Assembly (NCBI RefSeq): GCF_025947285.1
Contig: NZ_CP110008.1
Coordinates: 1,503,001 to 1,567,000 of the forward strand
DNA: 64,000 nucleotides
Origin: Flavobacterium sp. N2820
Lineage (GTDB): Bacteria > Bacteroidota > Bacteroidia > Flavobacteriales > Flavobacteriaceae
Direction: 5' to 3'
Each line of letters opens with the position of its first letter. Position 1 is the stretch's first letter. The notes beneath the pieces were generated by a model. The model was not told where the DNA came from, ran no database searches, and was given only the letters and a program-made list of their open reading frames with translations. Made by a program: the position numbers and the translations under genes. This document shows positions 32,001 through 38,421 of this stretch, in pieces.

Positions 32001-33998
32001 TGTGATACCGCTACAGTAACTGTAACAGTAACTCCAGTAAACGATGCACCAATTGCTAATGATGATGTAGTTGCTTTAGCACTAACAGAAGACGGAGCTA
32101 ACGGAACCGTGAATATCTTAACGAATGATACAGATGTAGATGGTAATCCTTCTCCAACTTCAGGTCATACCGTTGATTTAGATCCTAGTACAGCAGGTAA
32201 TCAAAACTCAATCACTACACCAGAAGGAACTTGGACTTACGATGCTACAACAGGAGTTGTAACTTTCGACCCAGCTGTTAACTTCAACGGAGTAGCGACG
32301 TTACCATACACATTATGTGATGCTGGTACTCCAGTATTATGTGATAACGCTGACATTACTTTCACAGTAACGGCTGTAAATGATGTACCAGTGGCTAATA
32401 ATGACACAGCTACAACTAATGAAGATACTCCAGTTGTAATTGATGTAACAGCTAATGATACAGACTTAGAAGGTCCAATTGACCCAACAAGTGTAACTAT
32501 TACTGATGCGCCAAATAATGGAACTGTAACCGTTGATCCTACAACAGGAGAAGTAACTTATACACCAGATCCAAACTTTAATGGAACGGATACTTTTACG
32601 TACCAAGTTTGTGATTCAGGTATTCCATTGCCAGCTTCTTGTGATACCGCTACAGTAACTGTAACAGTAACTCCAGTAAACGATGCACCAATTGCTAATG
32701 ATGATGTAGTTGCTTTAGCACTAACAGAAGACGGAGCTAACGGAACCGTGAATATCTTAACGAATGATACAGATGTAGATGGTAATCCTTCTCCAACTTC
32801 AGATCATACCGTTGATTTAGATCCTAGTACAGCAGGTAATCAAAACTCAATCACTACACCAGAAGGAACTTGGACTTACGATGCTACAACAGGAGTTGTA
32901 ACTTTCGATCCAGCTGTTAACTTCAACGGAGTAGCGACATTAACATACACTTTATGTGATGCTGGTACTCCAGTATTATGTGATAACGCTGACATTACTT
33001 TCACAGTAACGGCTGTAAATGATGCACCAGTGGCTAATAATGATTCAGATATAACAATGAGTGAAACACCAATTACCATTGCTGTTATCAACAATCCAGT
33101 GGTCTCAGGTCAAGATACAGACATAGAAGGAAATAACACTATTGATTTAACTTCAATTGATTTAGATCCTACTACTCCTGGTCAGCAAACAACTTTAGTT
33201 GTTCCAGGTGAAGGTACTTATACCGCAAACCCAAATGGAACTGTAACATTTATTCCTGTTCCATCTGCAACTGGTTTTACATCAATTATTACATACACAA
33301 TATTAGACAATGAAGGTGCCGTTTCAAATACTGCCAGTATTACAGTTGTAGTTGGTGCTTGTGTGGGTAATCCTAATTTAGATTGTGATAATGACGGTCT
33401 TACAAACGCTGAAGAGGATACAATAGGTACAGATCCAACAAATCCTGATACAGATGGAGATGGTGTAATTGATGGAACAGAAGTTACTGACGGTACAAAT
33501 CCTTTGAATCCATGCGAATCAATAGAAGAGCATGTTACTTTAGAACAATCATTAGAATTTTTAAGTGGTGATTGTGATAGTGATGGATTACCAAATGGAG
33601 ACGAGATTGGTCCTGACCCAACAAATCCATTAGATTCAGACGGAGATGGTGTACCAGATTATTTAGAGTTTAATAATCATGAACCTTCTGCAGATGATTT
33701 AGAGATTTTCAATTTGGTTACTCCTAACGGAGATGGAGATAATGATGTGTTTGTAATCAGAAACATTGAATTATATCCTGATAATACGGTTGAGATTTAT
33801 AACAGATGGGGTCTTTTAGTTTATGAAACCGAAGGTTATGGACAAAATGGAGAATACTTTAGAGGAATTTCCGAAGGAAGAGTAACCATTAGCCAATCAT
33901 CTGAATTACCAGTAGGAGTATACTTCTATGTAGTGAAATACAGAAACAGTGCCGGAAACAGCAAAGAACGTTCAGGACATTTATATATTAATAGATAA
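23061..33998 (+). CDS. Giant SprB-like gliding-motility adhesin with type B T9SS sorting domain
   Basis: 3,645 residues, about 370 kDa. Signal peptide 1-30. Residues about 45-470 contain RCC1-like propeller blades (DGTLWTWGS, NGNVYSIGSNAVGQLGD). Residues about 555-3330 are tandem cadherin-like repeats of the NDAPVANNDTA / EDTPVVIAVLGNDSD / GEVTYTPNPGYSGTDTFTY kind: 19 units of exactly 100 residues, then alternating 113- and 100-residue units. Residues about 3437-3545 have calcium-binding thrombospondin type 3 repeats (DNDGL, DTDGDGVIDG, DSDGDGVPD). The last about 95 residues (LVTPNGDGDNDVF, EIYNRWGLLVYE, LPVGVYFYVVKYR, SGHLYINR) are the gliding-motility type B C-terminal domain recognised by T9SS with PorP/SprF. 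It is probably a surface adhesin for gliding or attachment. Confidence 0.92.
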   Translation: MNIFLKHKTKLGLFLAFFLSFMASENVVAQCGTPAVGCSTTDRTNYGFNANNNPNTIEYDNFISAYHGTIALTSNGTFQVWGESMGNSGVVSGTYGTGTHLLTPVTLDNVTYPALTGTPLKVATGGNAISQQVVLTTTGLFAWGHSGALIDPSITPTTTFQKITVNGKADGLPPGVTPADVKMLYGTFQTLVITTCSGNVWVLAANASARGNGGVGSATVWSQVTTAAAGNPALTNVVAARGTYQGLMALKSDGTLWTWGSQSLDAAGTPFTDRNRAVQMAVPAGITPKMIGATCSSTAQINLNPTTFTSSSSYYILATNGNVYSIGSNAVGQLGDWTTTDKLVWTQPRYASAAGPVMSNVKWLSPNEHDCFFPAVNVINTSAGITGWCPSNPMVGTAAANNPGTPQGIGASDVILAVETGGHTSMVVNECYANFGYVGHRINGSMGDGTATNTFELLYTYNTAPVQICGAETISVPLSPSPTGPSGKYCVGTTITVNALPTGGVLTLVSGPGTLSGNVITVTGVGSITIKYEITTSCGTVLSKNLVLETENCNVAPVANNDIQLIPLTEDGLNGSINIIGNDTDGNGNPTAPLNGVGQFTVDLDSTTPGVQTSITTPQGIWALDNTTGIVTFDPADNFNGTATLPYTLCDPTALCANANISFTVNPVNDAPTITNDTATGTEDNPITGTILTPSDFDPDGTMLVVTTTPVTPPANGTIIINTDGTYTYTPNPGFNGTDVVTIQVCDSGTPGASCANQTLTITVTPVNDSPVIVDDTNITNEDTPVSGDITNASDSDPDGTTLVVNTTPIVPPVNGTIVVQPDGTYIYTPNPDFTGTEIITIEVCDSGLPLPGICDNQTLTITVNPVNDAPVANNDTAPTTEDTPVVIAVLGNDSDLESPLDPATVVVTVPPTNGTTTVNPATGEVTYTPNPGYSGTDTFTYQVCDSGLPLPAACDTATVTVTTTAVNDAPIISDDTNVTNEDTPVSGDITNAADSDPDGTTLVVNTTPIVPPVNGTIVVQPDGTYIYTPNPDFTGTEIITIEVCDSGLPLPGICDNQTLTITVNPVNDAPNANNDLVSTPEDTAVVIPVLINDTDLDGTINPTTVTIVTIPSNGTTTVDPITGEVTYTPNPGFNGTDTFTYQVCDSGLPLPAACDTATVTVLVPADNDVPVVLPDTNVTNEDTPVSGDITNAADSDPDGTTLVVNTTPLSGPTNGTIVLQPDGTYVYTPNPNFNGTDVILITVCDSGTPLPANCVDQLLTITVNAVNDPPVANNDTAPTTEDTPVVIAVLGNDSDLESPLNPATVVVTVPPTNGTTTVDPATGEVTYTPNPGYSGTDTFTYQVCDSGLPLPAACDTATVTVTTTAVNDAPIISDDTNVTNEDTPVSGDITNAADSDPDGTTLVVNTTPIVPPVNGTIVVQPDGTYIYTPNPDFTGTEIITIEVCDSGLPLPGICDNQTLTITVNPINDMPIVNDDTATTNEDTPVVIDVTANDTDLEGPIDPTSVTITDAPNNGTVTVDPTTGEVTYTPDPNFNGTDTFTYQVCDSGLPLPPACDTATVTVTTTAVNDAPIISDDTNVTNEDTPVSGDITNAADSDPDGTTLVVNTTPIVPPVNGTIVVQPDGTYIYTPNPDFTGTEIITIEVCDSGLPLPGICDNQTLTITVNPVNDAPVANNDTAPTTEDTPVVIAVLGNDSDLESPLNPATVVVTVPPTNGTTTVNPATGEVSYTPNPGYSGTDTFTYQVCDSGLPLPAACDTATVTVTTTAVNDAPIISDDTNVTNEDTPVSGDITNAADSDPDGTTLVVNTTPIVPPVNGTIVVQPDGTYIYTPNPDFTGTEIITIEVCDSGLPLPGICDNQTLTITVNPVNDAPVANNDTAPTTEDTPVVIAVLGNDSDLESPLDPATVVVTVPPTNGTTTVNPATGEVTYTPNPGYSGTDTFTYQVCDSGLPLPAACDTATVTVTTTAVNDAPIISDDTNVTNEDTPVSGDITNAADSDPDGTTLVVNTTPIVPPVNGTIVVQPDGTYIYTPNPDFTGTEIITIEVCDSGLPLPGICDNQTLTITVNPVNDAPNANNDLVSTPEDTAVVIPVLINDTDLDGTINPTTVTIVTIPSNGTTTVDPITGEVTYTPNPGFNGTDTFTYQVCDSGLPLPAACDTATVTVLVPADNDVPVVLPDTNVTNEDTPVSGDITNAADFDPDGTTLVVNTTPLSGPTNGTIVLQPDGTYVYTPNPNFNGTDVILITVCDSGTPLPANCVDQLLTITVNAVNDPPVANNDTAPTTEDTPVVIAVLGNDSDLESPLNPATVVVTVPPTNGATTVDPATGEVTYTPNPGYSGTDTFTYQVCDSGLPLPAACDTATVTVTTTAVNDAPIISDDTNVTNEDTPVSGDITNAADSDPDGTTLVVNTTPIVPPVNGTIVVQPDGTYIYTPNPDFTGTEIITIEVCDSGLPLPGICDNQTLTITVNPINDMPIVNDDTATTNEDTPVVIDVTANDTDLEGPIDPTSVTITDAPNNGTVTVDPTTGEVTYTPDPNFNGTDTFTYQVCDSGIPLPASCDTATVTVTVTPVNDAPIANDDVVALALTEDGANGTVNILTNDTDVDGNPSPTSGHTVDLDPSAAGNQNSITTPEGTWTYDATTGVVTFDPAVNFNGVATLPYTLCDAGTPVLCDNADITFTVTAVNDAPVANNDTATTNEDTPVVIDVTANDTDLEGPIDPTSVTITDAPDNGTVTVDPTTGEVTYTPDPNFNGTDTFTYQVCDSGIPLPASCDTATVTVTVTPVNDAPIANDDVVALALTEDGANGTVNILTNDTDVDGNPSPTSGHTVDLDPSTAGNQNSITTPEGTWTYDATTGVVTFDPALNFNGVATLPYTLCDASTPVLCDNADITFTVTAINDVPVANNDTATTNEDTPVVIDVTANDTDLEGPIDPTSVTITDAPDNGTVTVDPTTGEVTYTPDPNFNGTDTFTYQVCDSGIPLPASCDTATVTVTVTPVNDAPIANDDVVALALTEDGANGTVNILTNDTDVDGNPSPTSGHTVDLDPSTAGNQNSITTPEGTWTYDATTGVVTFDPAVNFNGVATLPYTLCDAGTPVLCDNADITFTVTAVNDVPVANNDTATTNEDTPVVIDVTANDTDLEGPIDPTSVTITDAPNNGTVTVDPTTGEVTYTPDPNFNGTDTFTYQVCDSGIPLPASCDTATVTVTVTPVNDAPIANDDVVALALTEDGANGTVNILTNDTDVDGNPSPTSDHTVDLDPSTAGNQNSITTPEGTWTYDATTGVVTFDPAVNFNGVATLTYTLCDAGTPVLCDNADITFTVTAVNDAPVANNDSDITMSETPITIAVINNPVVSGQDTDIEGNNTIDLTSIDLDPTTPGQQTTLVVPGEGTYTANPNGTVTFIPVPSATGFTSIITYTILDNEGAVSNTASITVVVGACVGNPNLDCDNDGLTNAEEDTIGTDPTNPDTDGDGVIDGTEVTDGTNPLNPCESIEEHVTLEQSLEFLSGDCDSDGLPNGDEIGPDPTNPLDSDGDGVPDYLEFNNHEPSADDLEIFNLVTPNGDGDNDVFVIRNIELYPDNTVEIYNRWGLLVYETEGYGQNGEYFRGISEGRVTISQSSELPVGVYFYVVKYRNSAGNSKERSGHLYINR
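25062..30761 (+). repeat. Nineteen tandem 300-bp repeats encoding cadherin-like units
   Basis: Units start every 300 bp with a codon string for (V/I)ND-x-P. The order shows a higher-order duplication: the seven units 25662-27700 recur at 28662-30700 with about ten differences over roughly 2 kb, counted by eye. Individual units such as the APIISDD type recur seven times almost unchanged. Confidence 0.9.
30762..33017 (+). repeat. Alternating 339- and 300-bp repeats (639-bp period)
   Basis: Four 339-bp units (coding NDDVVALALTEDGANG onward) alternate with 300-bp units (NNDTATTNEDTPVV onward), starting at 30762, 31101, 31401, 31740, 32040, 32379 and 32679. Copies differ at only a few positions. 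Confidence 0.88.
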
Positions 33999-34006
33999 TA
34001 AAAGCT

Positions 34007-34030
34007 TCAAGGGGAAGCAATTCCCCTTGA
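34007..34030 (+). promoter_or_regulatory. Intercistronic hairpin between adhesin and PorP/SprF genes
   Basis: TCAAGGGGAA-GCAA-TTCCCCTTGA is a perfect 10-bp stem with no T tract. It more likely limits read-through or protects the upstream mRNA end than terminates fully, allowing different expression of adhesin and PorP/SprF. Confidence 0.6.
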
Positions 34031-34053
34031 GCTATTATAAAAAGTGAAAAAAA

Positions 34054-34983
34054 ATGAAAAAAAGATTTTTAATATTTATTGTAACACTTGTAGCGGCATC
34101 ATCTCATGCACAACAAGATTCGCAATTCACAAATTATATGTACAACACTATTAATATTAACCCTGCTTATGCTGGTTCTCGTGGTGTTTTAAGTATTTTT
34201 GGATTGCATAGAAATCAATGGGTTGGATTAGATGGAGCGCCTGTAACAAATACGTTCTCTTTAAATACTCCAATCAATAATTCTAATTTCGGAATTGGTT
34301 TTTCTATTGTAAATGATAGAATTGGTCCTTCAGATGAAAATTCATTTTCATTAGACATTTCTTATTCGGTTAAAACGTCAGAAACGTATAAATTATCTTT
34401 TGGTGCTAAAGCTACGGCTAACCTTTTAAATGTAGATTTTACAAAATTGAATATTTACAATCCTGGTGATGTTTTAGCACAATATAATGTAGACAATAAG
34501 TTTTCACCAAATGTTGGAGCCGGAGTTTACTTACATTCCAACAAAACATATGTAGGCTTATCGGTTCCTAATTTCTTAGAAACAAGTCATTTTGACAAAG
34601 GTGAATCTGCTTTTACAGCCAATTCAGTTGCTTCAGAAAGAATGCATTTTTATTTAATTGGAGGCCATGTTTTTGATTTGTCTGAAAATGTAAAATTAAA
34701 ACCAGCATTTTTAACTAAAATGGTTCAGGGTGCCCCTTTACAGGTTGATTTATCTGCTAATTTCTTATTCAACGATAAATTCACTCTTGGAGCTGCTTAT
34801 CGTTGGGATGCTGCAGCAAGTTTATTAGCCGGATTTCAAGTTTCAGATTCTTGGTTTATTGGTTATGGATATGATATGGAAGTTACAAAATTAGCGAATT
34901 ACAATTCGGGCTCACATGAATTTTTCTTGCGCTATGAATTGTTTAAAAATTATGACAAAGTAGTTTCTCCAAGATTCTTCTAA
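34054..34983 (+). CDS. PorP/SprF family type IX secretion outer-membrane protein
   Basis: 309 residues. Signal peptide 1-19 (VAASSHA before QQDSQFTNYMYNT). The segment DSQFTNYMYNTININPAYAGSRG is the family hallmark, followed by alternating beta strands ending in an aromatic C-terminal strand (EFFLRYELF). Family members form an outer-membrane barrel that works with T9SS to bring type B domain proteins to the surface; SprF of F. johnsoniae serves SprB. It lies directly after the giant type B adhesin, so it is most likely its dedicated partner. Confidence 0.9.
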   Translation: MKKRFLIFIVTLVAASSHAQQDSQFTNYMYNTININPAYAGSRGVLSIFGLHRNQWVGLDGAPVTNTFSLNTPINNSNFGIGFSIVNDRIGPSDENSFSLDISYSVKTSETYKLSFGAKATANLLNVDFTKLNIYNPGDVLAQYNVDNKFSPNVGAGVYLHSNKTYVGLSVPNFLETSHFDKGESAFTANSVASERMHFYLIGGHVFDLSENVKLKPAFLTKMVQGAPLQVDLSANFLFNDKFTLGAAYRWDAAASLLAGFQVSDSWFIGYGYDMEVTKLANYNSGSHEFFLRYELFKNYDKVVSPRFF

Positions 34984-34994
34984 AAAGACACATT

Positions 34995-36950
34995 ATGAAA
35001 ATAAAAGTAATATTATTATTGTTCGTATTGAGTATTTCCTCAGGTTTTGCTCAAAAAATTAAGTTATCGTCAGCTGATAAAAAGTATGATAATTTGGCTT
35101 ATATAGATGCTATTGAAATTTATGAAGGAGTCGCTGAAAAAGGGTACAAATCTGTTGATTTATTTCAAAAATTAGGAAACTCATATTATTTCAACGCAAA
35201 TTTGTTAGAAGCAAATAGATGGTATAGTGAATTATTCGCACTAGGTCAAGATGTAGCACCAGAATACTATTTTAGATATTCTCAAACATTGAAGTCTATT
35301 GGAGATTATACAAAAGCAAATGAATATCTTACAAAGTTTTCTCAAAAAACAGCTGCTGATAATCGTGCAAAAATCTTCGAATCTAATAAAGACTATTTAG
35401 CTGAAATAAAACGAAATTCAGGAAGACAAAAAATCGAAGATGCAGGAATCAATACAGAATATTCTGACTTCGGAGGCTCTTTTTACAAAGAAAACTTTGT
35501 ATTCACTTCAGCAAGAGATTCAAGTGGTATTTCCAATGTAAAACACACATGGACTAATGCTTCTTTCTATAATTTATACAGTGCTACTGTTAGTTCTGAA
35601 GGTTATTTAGTAGATGCAGCACCATTATCTAAAAAAATAAATTCTAAGTTTAATGAATCTTCTGCTGTGTTTACTAAAGATAGTACTACAATGTATTTTA
35701 CTCGTAATAATTATACCAACGGGAAACAAAAAACAGATGCAGAAAAAACTACTTTATTAAAGTTGTATAAATCAACAAAGGACGACCAAGGCAAATGGGA
35801 TAATGTTGAAGAATTACCGTTTAATAGTGACGAATACAGTTGTGCACATCCAGCATTGAGTCCAGATGATAAAATATTATATTTTGCATCAAACATGCCT
35901 GGAACTGTTGGTGAATCCGATATTTTTAAAGTTGCAATTAATGCAGATGGTTCTTTTGGAACACCAGAAAGCTTAGGTGGTGGAATTAATACCGAAGCAC
36001 GTGAAACATTCCCATTTGTAACTGATGAAAACGAAATTTTCTTTGCTTCTGACGGACAATTAGGTTTAGGAGGTTTAGATATTTTCTCAGTGAAAATCAA
36101 CGAAGATGGAAGTATGTCAAAAGTATTCAATGTAGGTGCGCCAGTAAATAGTCCACAAGATGATTTTGCTTATTTGATGGATTCAAAAACTAGATTCGGG
36201 TTTTTCTCATCCAATAGAGAAGGCGGAAAAGGAAACGATGACATTTATAAATTCGTAGAGCAAATTCCGCTTTCATACACTTGTAAACAAGTCGTTTCGG
36301 GAGTAATTACTGATGAGGAAACAAAGGAAGTTTTAGCCAATGCTAAGGTAACACTGTTTGACGAAAAAATGAATTCGATTAGCGAGATGATTGCTAATGA
36401 AAATGGTGAATATCGATTTGAAGGATTAGAATGCGAAAAAACATATTTTGTAAGAGCGGAAAAAAAAGATTACGAAACAGTTGAAACTTCTGTAGTAACT
36501 GGAAGCGTTACAGGGGAAACGAAATCAAAATTGCCAATTACAAAACGAGTAAAACAAGTTGGTGTTGGTTCAGATTTAGCAAAATCATTTGATATCAAAA
36601 TCATCTATTTCAATTTGGACAAGTCTAATATCAGACCTGATGCAGCATTACAATTAGAAAAAATTCTTCAAGTAATGAAAAAAAATCCTACCATGAAAAT
36701 AGATGTTCGTTCACACACCGATTGTCGTCAAACCGCAAAATACAATCAAGCGTTATCAGATAGAAGAGCTAAATCTACTATTGCTTGGCTAGTTGAAAGT
36801 GGAATTTCAGCAGAGCGATTAACCGGAAGGGGTTATGGTGAATTACAATTAATAAATGATTGTGGTTGCGAGCCTGCTAACGAGTCGAAATGTTCTGAAG
36901 AAGAGCATGAGGCAAATAGACGAAGTGAATTTATAGTTATATCAATGTAA
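34995..36950 (+). CDS. OmpA-family protein with TPR, PD40 propeller and carboxypeptidase-like domains
   Basis: 651 residues. Signal peptide 1-19. TPR-like helices cover about 20-135. WD40/PD40 beta-propeller blades cover about 150-425 (YFTRNNYTNGK, LSPDDKILYFASNMPG, ETFPFVTDENEIFFASDG, GFFSSNREGGKGNDDIY). A carboxypeptidase regulatory-like beta-sandwich covers about 433-500 (SGVITDEETKEVLANAKVTLFD). An OmpA peptidoglycan-binding domain covers about 530-651 (IIYFNLDKSNIRPDAA, VRSHTD, NQALSDRRAKSTIAWLV, GRGYGE). Proteins of this layout commonly follow PorP/SprF genes. It probably anchors the secretion or adhesin complex to the cell wall. Eleven bases separate it from the PorP/SprF gene. Confidence 0.9.
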   Translation: MKIKVILLLFVLSISSGFAQKIKLSSADKKYDNLAYIDAIEIYEGVAEKGYKSVDLFQKLGNSYYFNANLLEANRWYSELFALGQDVAPEYYFRYSQTLKSIGDYTKANEYLTKFSQKTAADNRAKIFESNKDYLAEIKRNSGRQKIEDAGINTEYSDFGGSFYKENFVFTSARDSSGISNVKHTWTNASFYNLYSATVSSEGYLVDAAPLSKKINSKFNESSAVFTKDSTTMYFTRNNYTNGKQKTDAEKTTLLKLYKSTKDDQGKWDNVEELPFNSDEYSCAHPALSPDDKILYFASNMPGTVGESDIFKVAINADGSFGTPESLGGGINTEARETFPFVTDENEIFFASDGQLGLGGLDIFSVKINEDGSMSKVFNVGAPVNSPQDDFAYLMDSKTRFGFFSSNREGGKGNDDIYKFVEQIPLSYTCKQVVSGVITDEETKEVLANAKVTLFDEKMNSISEMIANENGEYRFEGLECEKTYFVRAEKKDYETVETSVVTGSVTGETKSKLPITKRVKQVGVGSDLAKSFDIKIIYFNLDKSNIRPDAALQLEKILQVMKKNPTMKIDVRSHTDCRQTAKYNQALSDRRAKSTIAWLVESGISAERLTGRGYGELQLINDCGCEPANESKCSEEEHEANRRSEFIVISM

Positions 36951-37156
36951 TAAATACAATTTTGTCCATGTTTTAAAAAACTTATCTAAAAAATTGTAAT
37001 TGATAAAAAAATAAAAAAATTCACTGAAGTTGTGATTTGTAAAAAACATACGATTTTATTTTAAAAAGAATTGTTAAAGATATAGTTAATCCTATTTAGT
37101 AAAAATAGTTATGGAGAAGTAATTAGTTTACCAAAAACTAAAAAAAATAATTTATC

Positions 37157-37209
37157 TGAGGGGGTGAAATTATTTTAAATGAAGAAAATGAAATTAGATT
37201 TGAGGGGGT
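37157..37209. repeat. Two direct repeats TGAGGGGGT, 44 bp apart
   Basis: Copies at 37157-37165 and 37201-37209 are G-rich islands in a very AT-rich 318-bp intergenic stretch (36951-37268) upstream of the LuxR-type gene. They are possible regulator sites. Nothing else is seen in this gap. Confidence 0.35.
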
Positions 37210-37268
37210 TTATTATCATTTCTTTAACTTCTCCATTAACTATTTAATTTAAAACATAAATTTAAACG

Positions 37269-37859
37269 ATGTGTTACAATATACTAATCTATAGTAGTTA
37301 TCCAATTGTGAGAGTTGCACTTTCTATTTTTGTGAAAAAAAATTACATAAATTCAAATGTTACGCTATTAGATTCTTTTGAACAAATATTTGGTGCGGAA
37401 TTTAAAAAAAATTTTGATTTATTAATAATTGATACAAAAAATCATTCTGAATTAGAATTGATTCAAGATAAATCTAACTTATTTAAAAAGGAATTAAAAG
37501 TAATTTTTTTAACAGAAGACAGTAATTTAAAAAGAAACTACAGTTCTCATAATTTTTTTTATTTAGATAAAGTAAGTGATGAAGGGAAAATCATTAATTG
37601 TTTAAATTCAATTTTTAAGAAAAAAAATAACTATAAAACCGTTACAAACACTATCAGAAGCAAAAATTTCTTATCAAAACGAGAAATTGAATGCGCTACA
37701 TTGTTAATGAAAGGATACTCAATAAATCAAATATCAAAAAAGCTTTCTCTTGCATTGAGTACTGTTAGTACATATAAAATGAGAATATTGAAAAAAACAA
37801 AAACTAACAACTTAGTTGAATTAACAAAATCATTATACAACCTAGAAAATTTAGATTAA
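37269..37859 (+). CDS. LuxR-family regulator with degenerate receiver domain
   Basis: 196 residues. The N-terminal 120 residues follow the receiver fold (YNILIYSSYPIVRVALSIFV, DLLIIDTKN with a candidate Asp, LKVIFLTED, FYLDKVSDEGKI with a Lys). The acidic pair at the end of the first strand is replaced by Ser-Ser, so phosphorylation is doubtful. Residues about 133-190 are a LuxR/GerE helix-turn-helix (LSKREIECATLLMKGYSINQISKKL, STVSTYKMRILKKT). No kinase is adjacent. Alternatively it could be an atypical regulator controlled by another ligand. Target unknown. Confidence 0.82.
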   Translation: MCYNILIYSSYPIVRVALSIFVKKNYINSNVTLLDSFEQIFGAEFKKNFDLLIIDTKNHSELELIQDKSNLFKKELKVIFLTEDSNLKRNYSSHNFFYLDKVSDEGKIINCLNSIFKKKNNYKTVTNTIRSKNFLSKREIECATLLMKGYSINQISKKLSLALSTVSTYKMRILKKTKTNNLVELTKSLYNLENLD

Positions 37860-37912
37860 ATTTTCTAACAATATATTTGATAATATATTACTCCATTATA
37901 AAAATTATACTC

Positions 37913-38029
37913 ATGAAAATTATAATTGATAAACTAAAAAGAAATTTTACGCTTACATTAACTTTTAAGGAGTTAGCTTTTTATTTTATTATAATTTTTG
38001 TTGGTTTATTAATTTTATCATTAGAATGA
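37913..38029 (+). CDS. Tiny membrane protein (38 aa)
   Basis: 38 residues: a basic N-terminus (MKIIIDKLKRNFTLTLTFKE) and one hydrophobic helix (about 21-36, LAFYFIIIFVGLLILS). Its stop overlaps the next start as ATGA (38026-38029), which argues that both frames are translated. No family known. Confidence 0.5.
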   Translation: MKIIIDKLKRNFTLTLTFKELAFYFIIIFVGLLILSLE

Positions 38030-38253
38030 GTTTAATTAATCTCCCTGAATATGAACTTTTAATTGGGCAAAGCAAGAAGGCTATTTTAGAACAATTTGGA
38101 TTTTGCTTTAACGATTACATATGCAATATATGGATGTTTAGAATTGATACAAAAAATTGCTTTTTTTGTAAAAAATATTTATACTTATTTTTCGAAAATG
38201 ATAAAGTTGTAAAAATTGAACTGAAAAGATATAAAGTAAATTACCTAATGTAA
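38026..38253 (+). CDS. Small protein (75 aa), possible BamE/SmpA-like fold
   Basis: 75 residues without signal peptide. The pattern LLIGQSKKAILEQFG, then W-x-F-R and YLYLFFENDKVVKIEL, resembles the small SmpA/BamE-type alpha-beta fold (G-x-S helix, then strands with F-x-N-x-K-V), but similarity is weak and the lipoprotein signal is missing. It is coupled by ATGA to the 38-residue membrane protein, which could anchor it. Unknown function. Confidence 0.5.
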   Translation: MSLINLPEYELLIGQSKKAILEQFGFCFNDYICNIWMFRIDTKNCFFCKKYLYLFFENDKVVKIELKRYKVNYLM

Positions 38254-38370
38254 TTTTTATCATAATTCATGAATGTAAAATACAAATTTCTTGATCCTAT
38301 TAATTTTACTTTGAAATGACTTTTTAAGATTGCTTAAAACATTATTTTATTACAAATCAACACTTTAAAT

Positions 38371-38406
38371 AAAAAAAAGACGAATAATTAATTCGCCTTT
38401 TTTTAT
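38371..38406. terminator. Bidirectional terminator between convergent genes
   Basis: A-run, GACGAAT / ATTCGCC stem with one mismatch, then T-run. It serves the small + operon (ends 38253) and the large - operon (ends 38422). Confidence 0.6.
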
Positions 38407-38421
38407 TTTATATACAAAAAT

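Noticed and set aside
25331..33094. Many - strand open frames of 60-121 codons opposite the adhesin repeats
   Set aside because: They recur at the repeat period with the same Val/Pro/Ser-rich translation and are the antisense of the cadherin-like repeats.
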